From Enterococcus raffinosus (lineage in GTDB: Bacteria > Bacillota > Bacilli > Lactobacillales > Enterococcaceae): a DNA stretch of 64,000 bases. Below, piece by piece: positions 39,635 through 48,294 of the stretch. A program made the translations under genes and the position numbers. Positions within the stretch are counted from its first letter, which is position 1, and each line of letters starts with the position of its first letter. Location of the stretch: the NCBI RefSeq assembly GCF_001886185.1, contig NZ_JXLA01000005.1:87366-151365 (forward strand), given 5' to 3'. Under the pieces are notes generated by a model. It had not been told where the DNA came from. It saw only the letters and a list, made by a program, of their open reading frames with translations, and searched no databases.

Positions 39635-39664
39635 TTCAAAATGGATTGAGTTTAGTAGTATAAT
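39635..39664 (+). promoter_or_regulatory. Promoter of the YknWXYZ-like operon
   Basis: TTCAAA at 39635-39640, 18 bases, TATAAT at 39659-39664, giving a leader of about 75 bases. Confidence 0.5.
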
Positions 39665-39746
39665 GGGAATTAATTTGTGAAATAGGTGCTTAGGGTTGTC
39701 GCGCTGTTTTCATAAATAATTGAAAATTGTTGGATGGAGTGATGAA

Positions 39747-40220
39747 ATGGAAAAGCATTTGAAAAAAGCAAAAACGTGGAATATGGTTTTGATAGTATTA
39801 TCTCTAATTTCTGTAGCAACGGGAATATTCGGTCTGCCAAAATCCTTAAATCCTAAACTGAGCGATTATGAAATGCTAGGAGATTATGGACAGCAGATGT
39901 ATGACTATTTGAATAATCCAATGACTAAAATTATTTCTGTTGTATCATTGTTAATCTCAATCGTTTTAGTAGTGTTTTATTTTAAGGCTAATAAGAAATT
40001 AGAGGATGAAATTGCACCCACAAAGGTCCCATACTATGTTTATATTGGATGTAGTATTCTAGGTTTAGCGATTGGTTTCATTATGCAACCTAAAATGGAG
40101 ATCGAGGGAATGGATCTGTCCTTCATGACAACGATCGTGGGATTAGTATTCCAATTCATTTTCTTAATCCCAGCGATTCTTGTAATCGTCCATCTATTTA
40201 AAGCAGAGCCAGAGGAGTAG
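39747..40220 (+). CDS. Four-helix membrane protein, YknW-like by position
   Basis: 157 residues, four predicted membrane helices (about 10-30, 58-78, 92-112, 125-148). The ATG at 39747 follows GGAG by 7 bases; the earlier in-frame start at 39720 lacks a ribosome site. It stands 3 bases before an adaptor-ATPase-permease trio. In B. subtilis YknW, a four- to five-helix protein, has the same place in yknWXYZ and helps assemble the adaptor, so a similar accessory role is my inference from context, not from sequence. Confidence 0.7.
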   Translation: MEKHLKKAKTWNMVLIVLSLISVATGIFGLPKSLNPKLSDYEMLGDYGQQMYDYLNNPMTKIISVVSLLISIVLVVFYFKANKKLEDEIAPTKVPYYVYIGCSILGLAIGFIMQPKMEIEGMDLSFMTTIVGLVFQFIFLIPAILVIVHLFKAEPEE

Positions 40221-40223
40221 TAG

Positions 40224-41438
40224 ATGAAAAAGAAAAAAATGACGAAAAAGCAAAAGATTCGTTGGAGCATCCTTGCAGGCGTTCTCGCATTGGTATTATT
40301 CATCGGAGCATTCGCATATTCTCAAATGAAGAGCAACAACGTGAAGGAAAATCAATTTCAAACAGTGACATTGAAAAAGTCTGATCCATTGACCTTTAAC
40401 GGAATTGTGGAAGCAACCCATACGCAGGATTATTATTTTGATCAAACATTAGGGAAGGTTTCTGAAATCAATGTTCAAGATGGACAAGAGGTTACTGAAG
40501 GAACTGTGCTATTAAGTTATACAAATACAGAATATCAGGCACAAGCAGATGAACAAAGTACCAATCTAGATAAATTAAATCTTGCAGTAGCCAACGCTAG
40601 AGAAACACTAGCAATCGCCCAAGATAAGCAAGCTAGAGAACAGCAAAAGCTGAATGAAGCGACCAATAACTATAATAATACGAACGAGAATAGTGAAGAT
40701 GGCGCTGTGAAAAAGGAACAATACAAGCAAGAAATGACACAATATGAAAGCAGTCTGGACGCAGCGAGCGATGCTGTTGTGCAGGCAAGACAGGCATTGG
40801 AAAGCGCTAATGTAGAACTAAGCGCGGCAAATCAAAGTGTGAACACAATCCGTGGCAAGATCAGTTCAACCGTTGCCAGCGCGACAAGCGGGATCGCCTA
40901 TATCAATGAAAAAGGCAAAAATGATCCGTCCGTCCCTGTCGTGAAGGTTGTCAGCAATGAAGTGACAGTAGAAGCGAAGGCTTCAGAATATGATTATCCG
41001 CAGGTGCATCAAGACGCGTCCGTGACGATCAAACCAATCACCACCAGTCAGGAAATCGCTGGAACAATCACGCATGTAAATAAATTGCCAGATCAAGCAG
41101 AAGCGGCTAGTCAAGCGGCAGCGGCAGGAACCGCAGCCAACAGTTCGGTCTCCAATTATAGTTTCATTGTGAAGCCGACTGAAGCATTGCAATATGGTTA
41201 CAATGTTCAAGTCGTACTACCGGTGAATGAGATTCGCATACCGAAGAAGGCAGTCATGGAAACGGGCGATACTCACTATGTCTTTGCTTATCGCAAAGGA
41301 AAAGTTCGTGAAGTCACTGTTCAAGTAGAAGACAAGGGCGAGTATTTTCTTTTGAAGGATGGTCTCAAAGATGGCGACCGTATCATATCAAATCCTGATA
41401 AATCATTGCGAGATGGTCAGGAAGTGGCGGTGGACTAA
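40224..41438 (+). CDS. Efflux adaptor protein (membrane fusion protein, YknX/MacA type)
   Basis: 404 residues. One N-terminal membrane helix (about 13-32), beta-barrel/lipoyl half-motifs (GKVSEINVQDGQEVTEGTVLLSY), a long alpha-helical hairpin (about 105-215), then the second lipoyl half and a C-terminal beta domain ending in DGLKDGDRIISNPDKSL. Gram-positive members work with ABC transporters of the MacB class. Followed directly by the ATPase gene. Confidence 0.9.
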   Translation: MKKKKMTKKQKIRWSILAGVLALVLFIGAFAYSQMKSNNVKENQFQTVTLKKSDPLTFNGIVEATHTQDYYFDQTLGKVSEINVQDGQEVTEGTVLLSYTNTEYQAQADEQSTNLDKLNLAVANARETLAIAQDKQAREQQKLNEATNNYNNTNENSEDGAVKKEQYKQEMTQYESSLDAASDAVVQARQALESANVELSAANQSVNTIRGKISSTVASATSGIAYINEKGKNDPSVPVVKVVSNEVTVEAKASEYDYPQVHQDASVTIKPITTSQEIAGTITHVNKLPDQAEAASQAAAAGTAANSSVSNYSFIVKPTEALQYGYNVQVVLPVNEIRIPKKAVMETGDTHYVFAYRKGKVREVTVQVEDKGEYFLLKDGLKDGDRIISNPDKSLRDGQEVAVD

Positions 41439-42125
41439 ATGATTGAGCTAAAAAATATCAACAAGTACTACCGCAACGACGAAGAATCGTTGCATGTGTT
41501 GAAAGACATCAATTTGAAGGCTGATGCAGGGGAGATGATCGCTGTGATGGGTCCTTCTGGCTCAGGGAAATCAACATTGATCAATCTATTAGGCTTTATC
41601 GACACGAAATTTGAAGGCGAGTATTTATTTGAAGATGAGAATCTGGTCACTACAACCGATGATCGTTTATCCAAAACACGCAACGAAATGGTTGGCTTTG
41701 TCTTTCAAAATTTCAGCCTGATCGAAAATTATACGGTCTATGAAAATGTTGAGCTGCCTCTGCTATATAATGGCTACGGCTTCCATCAGACGAAGGAAAA
41801 AGTGATGTCAGCACTAGAAAAAGTCGGGATCGCGGATAAAGCGGAGAAGCATCCTCGCCAGCTTTCTGGTGGACAGCAGCAACGGGTCGCCATTGCTCGA
41901 GCGTTAATCAATCAGCCAAAGTTTATCATTGCCGATGAACCAACTGGCGCGTTGGATACTCACACATCAAATGAAATCATGGAGCTGTTTAAGGAACTGA
42001 ATCGACGAGATCACGCGACAATCTTTCTTGTAACCCATGATCCTGAGGTAGTTCCATACTGTACACGACTGGTAAAAATCAGAGATGGTGCGATTACTGA
42101 GGATAGGGCGGTGATCGAAGAATGA
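41439..42125 (+). CDS. ABC transporter ATPase, MacB/YknY type
   Basis: 228 residues: Walker A GPSGSGKS (about 34-41), Q-loop in [13 protein letters not shown], signature [15 protein letters not shown], Walker [14 protein letters not shown]-loop VTHD. The start abuts the adaptor stop and the end overlaps the permease by 4 bases. Energises export or peptide resistance with its two partners. Confidence 0.96.
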   Translation: MIELKNINKYYRNDEESLHVLKDINLKADAGEMIAVMGPSGSGKSTLINLLGFIDTKFEGEYLFEDENLVTTTDDRLSKTRNEMVGFVFQNFSLIENYTVYENVELPLLYNGYGFHQTKEKVMSALEKVGIADKAEKHPRQLSGGQQQRVAIARALINQPKFIIADEPTGALDTHTSNEIMELFKELNRRDHATIFLVTHDPEVVPYCTRLVKIRDGAITEDRAVIEE

Positions 42126-43321
42126 AGTTTTACGTGAATTGGCGCTCGTCTTTAGGTTCGATTTTTAAGAACAAGAAACGCAGTGCATTGACTATGTTTG
42201 GGATCGTGATCGGGATTGCGGCGGTAATTGCGATTTTGTCCATTGGTCGCGGGTTTGAACGAGATACGATTGAGAGTTTGACTGCCAGTGACTCGGAGAA
42301 ATTAGAAGTAAACATCAATTTTGTGCCTAGCAACCAGGCTCTTTATTATTCTAATATTGACATGATCCAAGCGTCTGATTTCAGTATTTTGAAAAATGTT
42401 GACGGGGTGGAATCGGTCTCTTATCCGAAAAACGATTTGTCTTATATTTATAAAGACGTTAAAGTGAAGGATAAGACAAAAAACTATCGTGTAGGAGTCG
42501 TTTCAAAAAAAGGGAAGGCCGTACGCTATGGTCGGACCATTTCCATGTATGATAATCAGACGCAAAACAAAGTAGTCACCATTGATTCTGCCTTAGCAAA
42601 AGAGCTATTCGGTTCTGCCAAAGGCGCTGTCGGTCGAGGTTTTGAATTAGAAAACCAAGTCTTTACGATCATCGGAGTCTTTCCATCTGGAGCAGATGAA
42701 ACCATGTTCTCAATGGGCTCGACTAAAATTCAATTACCTCGTCAAACCTATATTCACTTTTTTGGCAACGAACAGGATAAGAGTGCTGTCGTACTTACGT
42801 TAGCCGATGGCAGCCAACTGAATAAGGTTGCGGATAAGGCAATTAAGAAGCTGGAATCCGCTGGAGCGATGCGTCAGCAAGGGGAATACCAGGTTTCGAA
42901 TATGGCCATGATGACGGATGGAATCAGTGAGGTACTAAACAGTATCACGCTGTTCATCAGTGCAGTGGCGGGAATATCGCTATTTATCGCAGGTGTTGGC
43001 GTTATGAACATGATGTACATCTCGGTTTCGGAGCGGACAAAGGAGATTGGGATTCGTCGCGCGTTAGGAGCAACTCGTGGAGCGATTCGCATGCAGTTCC
43101 TATTAGAAGGAATGACCTTGACTCTTGTTGGAGGACTCATTGGCTACTTATTAGGAATGATCGTCGCCTATGCGATCGGCAATGTGATGGACATCTCAGT
43201 TACCGTTGATCTGTTTACTGTTTGTCTGGCCGTTGGCGTTTCCAGCGGAATTGGACTGATCTTCTCAGTCATGCCCGCTTCAGAAGCAGCTAAGAAAGAT
43301 CTGATTGATATTCTACGCTAG
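42122..43321 (+). CDS. ABC transporter permease, MacB/YknZ type
   Basis: 399 residues: one N-terminal membrane helix (about 22-42), a large extracellular MacB_PCD domain (about 45-270), then three helices of the FtsX fold (about 275-395) with the SERTKEIGIRRALGATR coupling segment. With the preceding three genes it forms a YknWXYZ-like unit. In B. subtilis that system protects against the SdpC toxin; here the substrate is unknown but an antimicrobial peptide is the best guess. Confidence 0.93.
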   Translation: MKFYVNWRSSLGSIFKNKKRSALTMFGIVIGIAAVIAILSIGRGFERDTIESLTASDSEKLEVNINFVPSNQALYYSNIDMIQASDFSILKNVDGVESVSYPKNDLSYIYKDVKVKDKTKNYRVGVVSKKGKAVRYGRTISMYDNQTQNKVVTIDSALAKELFGSAKGAVGRGFELENQVFTIIGVFPSGADETMFSMGSTKIQLPRQTYIHFFGNEQDKSAVVLTLADGSQLNKVADKAIKKLESAGAMRQQGEYQVSNMAMMTDGISEVLNSITLFISAVAGISLFIAGVGVMNMMYISVSERTKEIGIRRALGATRGAIRMQFLLEGMTLTLVGGLIGYLLGMIVAYAIGNVMDISVTVDLFTVCLAVGVSSGIGLIFSVMPASEAAKKDLIDILR

Positions 43322-43364
43322 ATATCGCTATGAGTATCATAAGTTGAATAAGGCTTTCGTGTAA

Positions 43365-43398
43365 AATGAGCTATCTCAAATTTGAGATAGCTTTTTTA
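43365..43398 (+). terminator. Terminator after the efflux operon
   Basis: GAGCTATCTCAAATTTGAGATAGCTTTTTT: palindromic AGCTATCTCAAA / TTTGAGATAGCT stem with T-run. Confidence 0.88.
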
Positions 43399-43421
43399 AT
43401 GAAGAAGAAGCTTAGCAAATG

Positions 43422-43808
43422 CTAAACTTCTAATTTTTCTTTCAATGCTTCAGTTAGTGTAGCTGAGAAGTTGATTCCTGCTTCATTGCCTAAATCATTT
43501 AAATATTTTGGAATAGTTAATGTTTTTTTGATAGGCTTACTTTCAAATTTTTTACGGTAAAAGGATAAATCAACTTCAATTGGGATCAATAAATTTCCAG
43601 CTGCTACACTCAGACTTCGGTGATCAGTAGGTGAAGGAAAAGCTTGCTTTTCATCCTCTGCATCAATCAGCCAACCTGCTAGTAAATCTTTAGCCATATA
43701 GAGGGCCTCATGCATATTTTCACCAAATGTAGCCGCATTGTTCAAATCTGGAAAAACAACATTGATCCCATTATCTGCAAAATCGAACATAGCATAATAA
43801 ATGACCAT
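43422..43808 (-). CDS. hicB: HicB-type antitoxin
   Basis: 128 residues. N-terminal partial-RNase-H-like HicB fold (YYAMFDFADNGINVVFPDLNNAATFGENMHEALYMAKDLL), which binds the toxin, and a C-terminal part (about 85-128) resembling a ribbon-helix-helix DNA-binding end (KTLTIPKYLNDLGNEAGINFSATLTEAL). The ATG at 43808 has AAAGGA 9 bases upstream. It follows hicA on the same strand after 52 bases and should neutralise it and repress the pair. Confidence 0.88.
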   Translation of the reverse strand: MVIYYAMFDFADNGINVVFPDLNNAATFGENMHEALYMAKDLLAGWLIDAEDEKQAFPSPTDHRSLSVAAGNLLIPIEVDLSFYRKKFESKPIKKTLTIPKYLNDLGNEAGINFSATLTEALKEKLEV

Positions 43809-43860
43809 ATGAATCCATCCTTTCAAATTATTATAGGAGACAGAATTAAAAAATAGCTAA

Positions 43861-44046
43861 CTACTTTAAGCCAGCTTGTTTAAGTATGTTGTTGAGTGTT
43901 CCAATAGGGATGTCTTTGTGACTGTGGAATGGGACAGGTACTTTGCCCTTTTTTATGGGATGTTTGTAGTAGCGATGACTTCCACGTTGAGAATCAAAAT
44001 ACCAACCATCGTTTTTAAGAATCTTGGCTAGCTCCTTAGCATCCAT
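43861..44046 (-). CDS. hicA: HicA-type toxin (mRNA interferase)
   Basis: 61 residues with the double-stranded-RNA-binding-like HicA fold: KELAKILKNDGWYFDSQRGSH, then RYYKHP and VPVPFHSHKDIPIGTLNNILKQAGL. The catalytic histidine is H24 in RGSHRYYKHP. A toxin that cleaves mRNA when free. AAAAGGAG precedes the ATG. First gene of hicAB. Confidence 0.92.
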   Translation of the reverse strand: MDAKELAKILKNDGWYFDSQRGSHRYYKHPIKKGKVPVPFHSHKDIPIGTLNNILKQAGLK

Positions 44047-44069
44047 ATCTATCTCCTTTTACACATTTA

Positions 44070-44098
44070 ATTTTAACACGTGCTTTAATACGTGTAAA
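44070..44098 (-). promoter_or_regulatory. hicAB promoter with operator in the spacer
   Basis: Minus strand: TTTACA (44098-44093), 17 bases, TAAAAT (44075-44070). The inverted repeat ACACGT-N8-ACGTGT (44076-44095) fills the spacer, the place expected for HicB autorepression. Confidence 0.75.
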
Positions 44099-44246
44099 TG
44101 TAATGATCGTATATTTTAAACATTGTTTGCTAAAAACTTCATTTTATGTGGATGGAACATCAAACAAACGTGAGCGTTAAATATACTTCTATTAAAATTA
44201 CGAAAAAAATTTAAAATTGAACGAAACAAGTAGGACCAAAATAAAA

Positions 44247-44277
44247 AAACCATCGCCCATAAGCGATGGTTTAACAT
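44247..44277. terminator. Terminator after yidC
   Basis: AAAACCATCGCC / GGCGATGGTTT-like stem (AACCATCGC / GCGATGGTT) with A-run on the plus strand, hence a T-run on the minus strand for yidC. Confidence 0.85.
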
Positions 44278-44280
44278 TGA

Positions 44281-45216
44281 TTATTTACGTTTTTGCTTGC
44301 CGGCGTTTCGTCCGTTCGCATTGTTGTTCTTGTTTTTATTCTTTGGCTGATTCACCTGTTTTGGTTGGATCGTTTCAGCCTTTTTGATTGGTTTTGTGAC
44401 CACTTGTTTTGGCGGGTTCTTTCTCAACTCTTCTTGAATCTGTGCTTTGATACGAGGGCGCATCAAGACATTTGTAATGAAGGTTTGAATACAGCTGAAG
44501 ATACCACCGACTACCCAGTAAAGTGCCACACCCGCAGGTGAGGTGAAGGACATGAAGACGATCATCAATGGTGAGGCGATCATCATACTGCGCATGGTTT
44601 TCTTTTGTTCTTCAGGAACACCAATCAATGAGATATATCCTTGCAATAAGTAAGCCACACCAACCACAATAACTAGGACAATACTTGGTTTCGCCAAGTC
44701 GATTCCTAAGAAGCTGGAGTGCTGAATCCCTTCAGAAAAACGAGCCGTATAATACAATGCGGAGAAGATCGGCATTTGGATCAGTAATGGTAAACAGCCC
44801 ATGCCGCCCATCATGCTGACATTGTTTTCTTTATAGACAGCCTGCATCTCTTGTTGTGCGGCCATTTGTTCTTCTTGAGTAGTTGCTTGTTTTACTTTTT
44901 CTTGTGCTGCATCAATTTGCGGCTTGATGGATTGCATTTTTTCTGATTGAATTAGAGATTTTTTCGATTGATTGATTCCCAATGGCATAATGATCAAGCG
45001 AACGATGATCGTTAAAACGATGATCGCTAAACCGTATGACCAGTTGAAATTGTTAACCATCCAGTTCAGAAAATTCTCTAATGGAACAACCAGCATTCGA
45101 TAGACAAGACCTGATGTATCTGGCGTACCATCACTATTTGAGCGGACACAGCCCGATAATAGTAAAAGAACACCCAAAAGGCCGGAGCCTAAAAGCCAAT
45201 TTTTAAATTTTGTCAT
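44281..45216 (-). CDS. yidC: Membrane protein insertase YidC/Oxa1 (lipoprotein form)
   Basis: 311 residues. Lipoprotein signal with lipobox LLSGC (Cys23), then the five-helix YidC core (about 55-245) with MGGMGCLPLLIQMPIFSALYY, and a very basic C-terminal tail (KNKNKNNNANGRNAGKQKRK) that in this family contacts the ribosome. The tail is long, as in the YidC2 type of lactic acid bacteria. Inserts membrane proteins with or without SecYEG. Confidence 0.95.
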   Translation of the reverse strand: MTKFKNWLLGSGLLGVLLLLSGCVRSNSDGTPDTSGLVYRMLVVPLENFLNWMVNNFNWSYGLAIIVLTIIVRLIIMPLGINQSKKSLIQSEKMQSIKPQIDAAQEKVKQATTQEEQMAAQQEMQAVYKENNVSMMGGMGCLPLLIQMPIFSALYYTARFSEGIQHSSFLGIDLAKPSIVLVIVVGVAYLLQGYISLIGVPEEQKKTMRSMMIASPLMIVFMSFTSPAGVALYWVVGGIFSCIQTFITNVLMRPRIKAQIQEELRKNPPKQVVTKPIKKAETIQPKQVNQPKNKNKNNNANGRNAGKQKRK

Positions 45217-45320
45217 TTATTTCTTCCTCTGCTAATAAAAATTTATACAGGAAATACTATACTAGATAACCCAGCCCTTTTCAATGAAATTCGGGAAAAT
45301 CAGGGAACCTTGTCGTTTTT

Positions 45321-45593
45321 TTAATAGACCACGTTGAATTGGTCGTAGTCTTTAATGGTAGGGTCTTCATATTGCTCAACATGGGAAACTTTGGCAAACG
45401 GATTTTGCGGTTTTTTGATTTTTTCAAGAAATTCAGTCATTTGTTCCTTTGTACCAACAGCTTCAATGGTCACACTGCCATCTTCTTCATTTTTAACCGT
45501 ACCAGTTAATCCAATCTCAACTGCTAATTGATACGTGGTATATCGAAAGCCGACGCCTTGAACGCGTCCAGTAACATTTAAATGCATCTTCAT
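45321..45593 (-). CDS. acyP: Acylphosphatase
   Basis: 90 residues; hydrolyses acyl phosphates. The phosphate loop with catalytic Arg is GRVQGVGFRYTTY (about 9-21), and Asn occurs in TVKNEEDGSV. Preceded by AGGAGGGTTTC. Monocistronic, divergent from the methyltransferase gene. Confidence 0.93.
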   Translation of the reverse strand: MKMHLNVTGRVQGVGFRYTTYQLAVEIGLTGTVKNEEDGSVTIEAVGTKEQMTEFLEKIKKPQNPFAKVSHVEQYEDPTIKDYDQFNVVY

Positions 45594-45732
45594 AAGAAAC
45601 CCTCCTAATTATTTTTTTCTTCCTCTCCATGATAACGACTTTTGCTGGTTGAGACAAGAATTCGCATGTTATAATGACAGACGGAGCGATTTTGTACAGA
45701 AAAGAAGACATAAAATAAGTGAGGCCAGCATT

Positions 45733-46494
45733 TTGAAGGAGATTCAATCGAGTAAAAATACATTAATCAAAGAAACCAAAAAATTACAGCAGAAAAAATA
45801 CCGCCAGCAAACGCAAAGCTATTTATTGGAGGGCTTCCATCTGATCCAAGAGGCTAAAGCGGCGAAGGTCGCTTTTAAAGAAGTTTTTATCAGCCAACGT
45901 GGACTGAATGAATGGTCCGAATGGATCGAGGAAAATCTGACGGATTATTATGTTGTTTCTGACGAGGTGCTGAAAACACTAGCCAGTCAGCCGACACCAC
46001 AAGGAATAATCGCGGTGGCGGAGATGCCTAAGGATGAAGAAAATGACTTTTCTGGTGCTTGGTTATTGCTGGATAATGTGCAGGACCCTGGCAATGTTGG
46101 GACAATGATCCGCACAGCTGATGCTGCGGGCTTTACTGGGGTTGTTTTAGGTCAGGGGAGCGCGGACTTATATAATCCGAAGACACTGCGCAGTACTCAA
46201 GGCAGTTTATACCATCTAACCGTAAAAAGCGGAGAGTTAACAGAAATAATCCCACAATTTCAAAAGGTTGGGCATCCTGTATTAGGGACGGCGCTAGATA
46301 AAGAAGCAAAGAATTATTTAGCAGCAGAGAAGATGTCTGATTTTGCGCTGGTGATGGGAAATGAAGGTCAAGGAGTTTCACCAGAAGTATTGGCGATGAC
46401 CGATCAGAATCTCTATATTACAATTAAGGGACAAGCGGAGTCTTTAAACGTTGCGATAGCAGCAGGAATCTTAATGTTCCAATTACTTAAGTAA
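45733..46494 (+). CDS. SpoU/TrmH-family RNA methyltransferase
   Basis: SPOUT-class 2'-O-ribose methyltransferase of rRNA or tRNA. 253 residues from a TTG at 45733 after GTGAGG; the open frame further upstream is not conserved. N-terminal substrate-binding part (YLLEGFHLIQEA), then the knotted domain with DNVQDPGNVGTMIRTADAAGF, LVMGNEGQGVSPE and IKGQAESLNVAIAAGILMF. Target nucleotide unknown. Confidence 0.9.
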   Translation: MKEIQSSKNTLIKETKKLQQKKYRQQTQSYLLEGFHLIQEAKAAKVAFKEVFISQRGLNEWSEWIEENLTDYYVVSDEVLKTLASQPTPQGIIAVAEMPKDEENDFSGAWLLLDNVQDPGNVGTMIRTADAAGFTGVVLGQGSADLYNPKTLRSTQGSLYHLTVKSGELTEIIPQFQKVGHPVLGTALDKEAKNYLAAEKMSDFALVMGNEGQGVSPEVLAMTDQNLYITIKGQAESLNVAIAAGILMFQLLK

Positions 46495-46624
46495 AAGTTC
46501 ACAATTTGATAACTGTTATTAAGGAACTGTTAAACTTTATTCACAAACTCATGGAAGCCTATTCAAGTTTTCCTCACCGTGCTATAATGAGCCACAGAGA
46601 CAAACGAAAAGGGGCTTTATATCC

Positions 46625-47122
46625 ATGACAGAAAACTGGCGTGACGATGAAGAATACGTTTCTTATATTGAAGATTTATTAGCTACCGAGGAAGTACAAA
46701 GATTAGCAAATTACACTCAACATATGAATTCAACACGGTTGGAGCACTCAATCAGTGTTTCTTATAATAGCTACAAATTAGCAAAACAATTCAATGGCGA
46801 CGCAAGAGCAACCGCTCGTGCAGGGTTATTGCATGATTTGTTTTACTATGACTGGCGGACAACGAAGTTTGATGAAGGCTCACATGCTTACATGCATCCA
46901 CGGATCGCTGTAAAGAATGCAGAGAAGATCACTGAATTGTCTGAGCTCGAACGTGACATTATTATTAAGCATATGTGGGGCGCAACAATTACTCCTCCTA
47001 AATATAAGGAAAGCTACATCGTAACTATGGTCGACAAGTATTGCGCCATTAAAGAAGCCGCCGTGCCTTTAGTAGATAGATTCAATTCCTACAAAGCACG
47101 CCTAAAGAAAGAATGGAATTAA
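46625..47122 (+). CDS. HD-domain phosphohydrolase family protein
   Basis: 165 residues with the HD metal site: H in TRLEHSISVSYNSYKLA, HD in LLHDLFYYDW, then HPRIAVKNAEK. Close to small HD hydrolases of Lactobacillales, some of which are nucleotidases; substrate unknown. A terminator follows. Confidence 0.85.
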   Translation: MTENWRDDEEYVSYIEDLLATEEVQRLANYTQHMNSTRLEHSISVSYNSYKLAKQFNGDARATARAGLLHDLFYYDWRTTKFDEGSHAYMHPRIAVKNAEKITELSELERDIIIKHMWGATITPPKYKESYIVTMVDKYCAIKEAAVPLVDRFNSYKARLKKEWN

Positions 47123-47130
47123 TAAATCAA

Positions 47131-47172
47131 TGCTAGGCACCAAACAAAAAAATGTTTGGTGCCTTTGTTTTT
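47131..47172 (+). terminator. Terminator after the HD gene
   Basis: GGCACCAAACA / TGTTTGGTGCC stem followed by TTTGTTTTT. Confidence 0.88.
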
Positions 47173-47173
47173 G

Positions 47174-47402
47174 CCAGTTTTTCTTCCTGCTTTGTCAGTC
47201 CAACTTTTTGCAGTTTCATTTGAACTTTTTTGTATTTACAAACATAGACTAAGCATAGCGTATGATGTTTAGTTGGATGATATGTCCGTGAGCTTAAAAA
47301 GAAATTTTGTCAAAAATTTGTTTCTTTAAATTTGAGAGGACAGCAGGTTAGAAAAATGGTATGCGTTCGAAAATGATTTCTCACCCAGAGTTAGCTGTCA
47401 GT
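47174..47402 (+). repeat. Structured intergenic repeat, copy D (nested)
   Basis: Outer unit: CAGTTTTTCTTCCTGC ... GCAGGTTAGAAAAATGGTATGCG, ending GAGTTAGCTGTCAG. Its loop holds an inner unit (about 47194-47340) like unit 1 of copy A: TCCAACT (47199-47205) pairs with AGTTGGA (47271-47277), followed by AAATTTTGTCAAAAATTT. So one repeat sits inside the hairpin loop of another. Confidence 0.65.
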
Positions 47403-47489
47403 CTCATTTTTAAAGTTATTCTTTTATGAAAGCCTTTTAAGTAAAACAGTTTACCTAAGTGAAAAATTGAACGTTCTTAACTAAAGAAA

Positions 47490-48122
47490 GTGAGGTATGG
47501 AATCATCAAACCAAATTTAGCAAAACAATTATTTTTTGCCATCATGGGAACCTTTATTGCCGCAGTTGGGGTTCGATTGATTGTTGTCAGCGGACTAGGT
47601 GCCGATGCGATCAGTACGTTAGTTTTAGGAATTTTGCAGCATGTATCCTTGCAATTCGGTACAGTGAGTATGCTTTTTAATGGGATCATTCTTATCATCA
47701 TCTTTTTCTATGATCGGAAAATGATTGGTATTGGCAGTCTGATCAACAGCTTTGGTCTGGGATTTTACCTGAACATCCTGGACTGGATGGGGATTTTGCA
47801 CACGATTCCCGATGGGACGGGGTATGTATCAATTATTGCAGGGTCAATTGTTTTTGGTATCGGAACCGGAATTTATTTATTAGCTGATGCAGGCTCGGCT
47901 GCGTATGAATCGTTGATGATTTTATTGAAGCGTGTAATGAATAGTTCGGTGAAAGTCGCACGAATCGTATTAGATGCTCTCTTCTTTTTGACAGGCTTTT
48001 TACTAGGGGGGCACATCGGGTTTGGTACATTGATTGTCTTATTGTTAATGGGACCGTCACTGGAAATGACCTTGAATCATTTGCCAAAAATAAAATTCTT
48101 CCGAGTCCAGGAAGCAAAATAG
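47490..48122 (+). CDS. YczE/YitT-type membrane protein
   Basis: 210 residues, five predicted membrane helices, with the conserved GLGADAISTLVLGI and GTGIYLLADAGSAAYESLMILL segments of the YczE/YyaS family (function unknown, in B. subtilis YczE affects surfactin production). The start is uncertain: I use GTG at 47490 for lack of a better one. A structured repeat lies just upstream. Followed by efp. Confidence 0.78.
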   Translation: MRYGIIKPNLAKQLFFAIMGTFIAAVGVRLIVVSGLGADAISTLVLGILQHVSLQFGTVSMLFNGIILIIIFFYDRKMIGIGSLINSFGLGFYLNILDWMGILHTIPDGTGYVSIIAGSIVFGIGTGIYLLADAGSAAYESLMILLKRVMNSSVKVARIVLDALFFLTGFLLGGHIGFGTLIVLLLMGPSLEMTLNHLPKIKFFRVQEAK

Positions 48123-48238
48123 AGGCCTCATCTGAGAATCCGAACAGATAGATAATTTTCCCTAGTAAGTGTTGGGGTTATTTGCTACAATAATAAAGGT
48201 TCATTTTATCGTAGAATCGTAGAAAAAGGACGATCCAT

Positions 48239-48262
48239 CGAATGCTCATGATGAAGCATTCG
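48239..48262. other. Small hairpin in the efp leader
   Basis: CGAATGCT / AGCATTCG, loop of eight bases, about 35 bases upstream of the efp start. No T-run. Confidence 0.5.
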
Positions 48263-48294
48263 AACATATAAAATAAGAATAGGAGTGCTTATTA

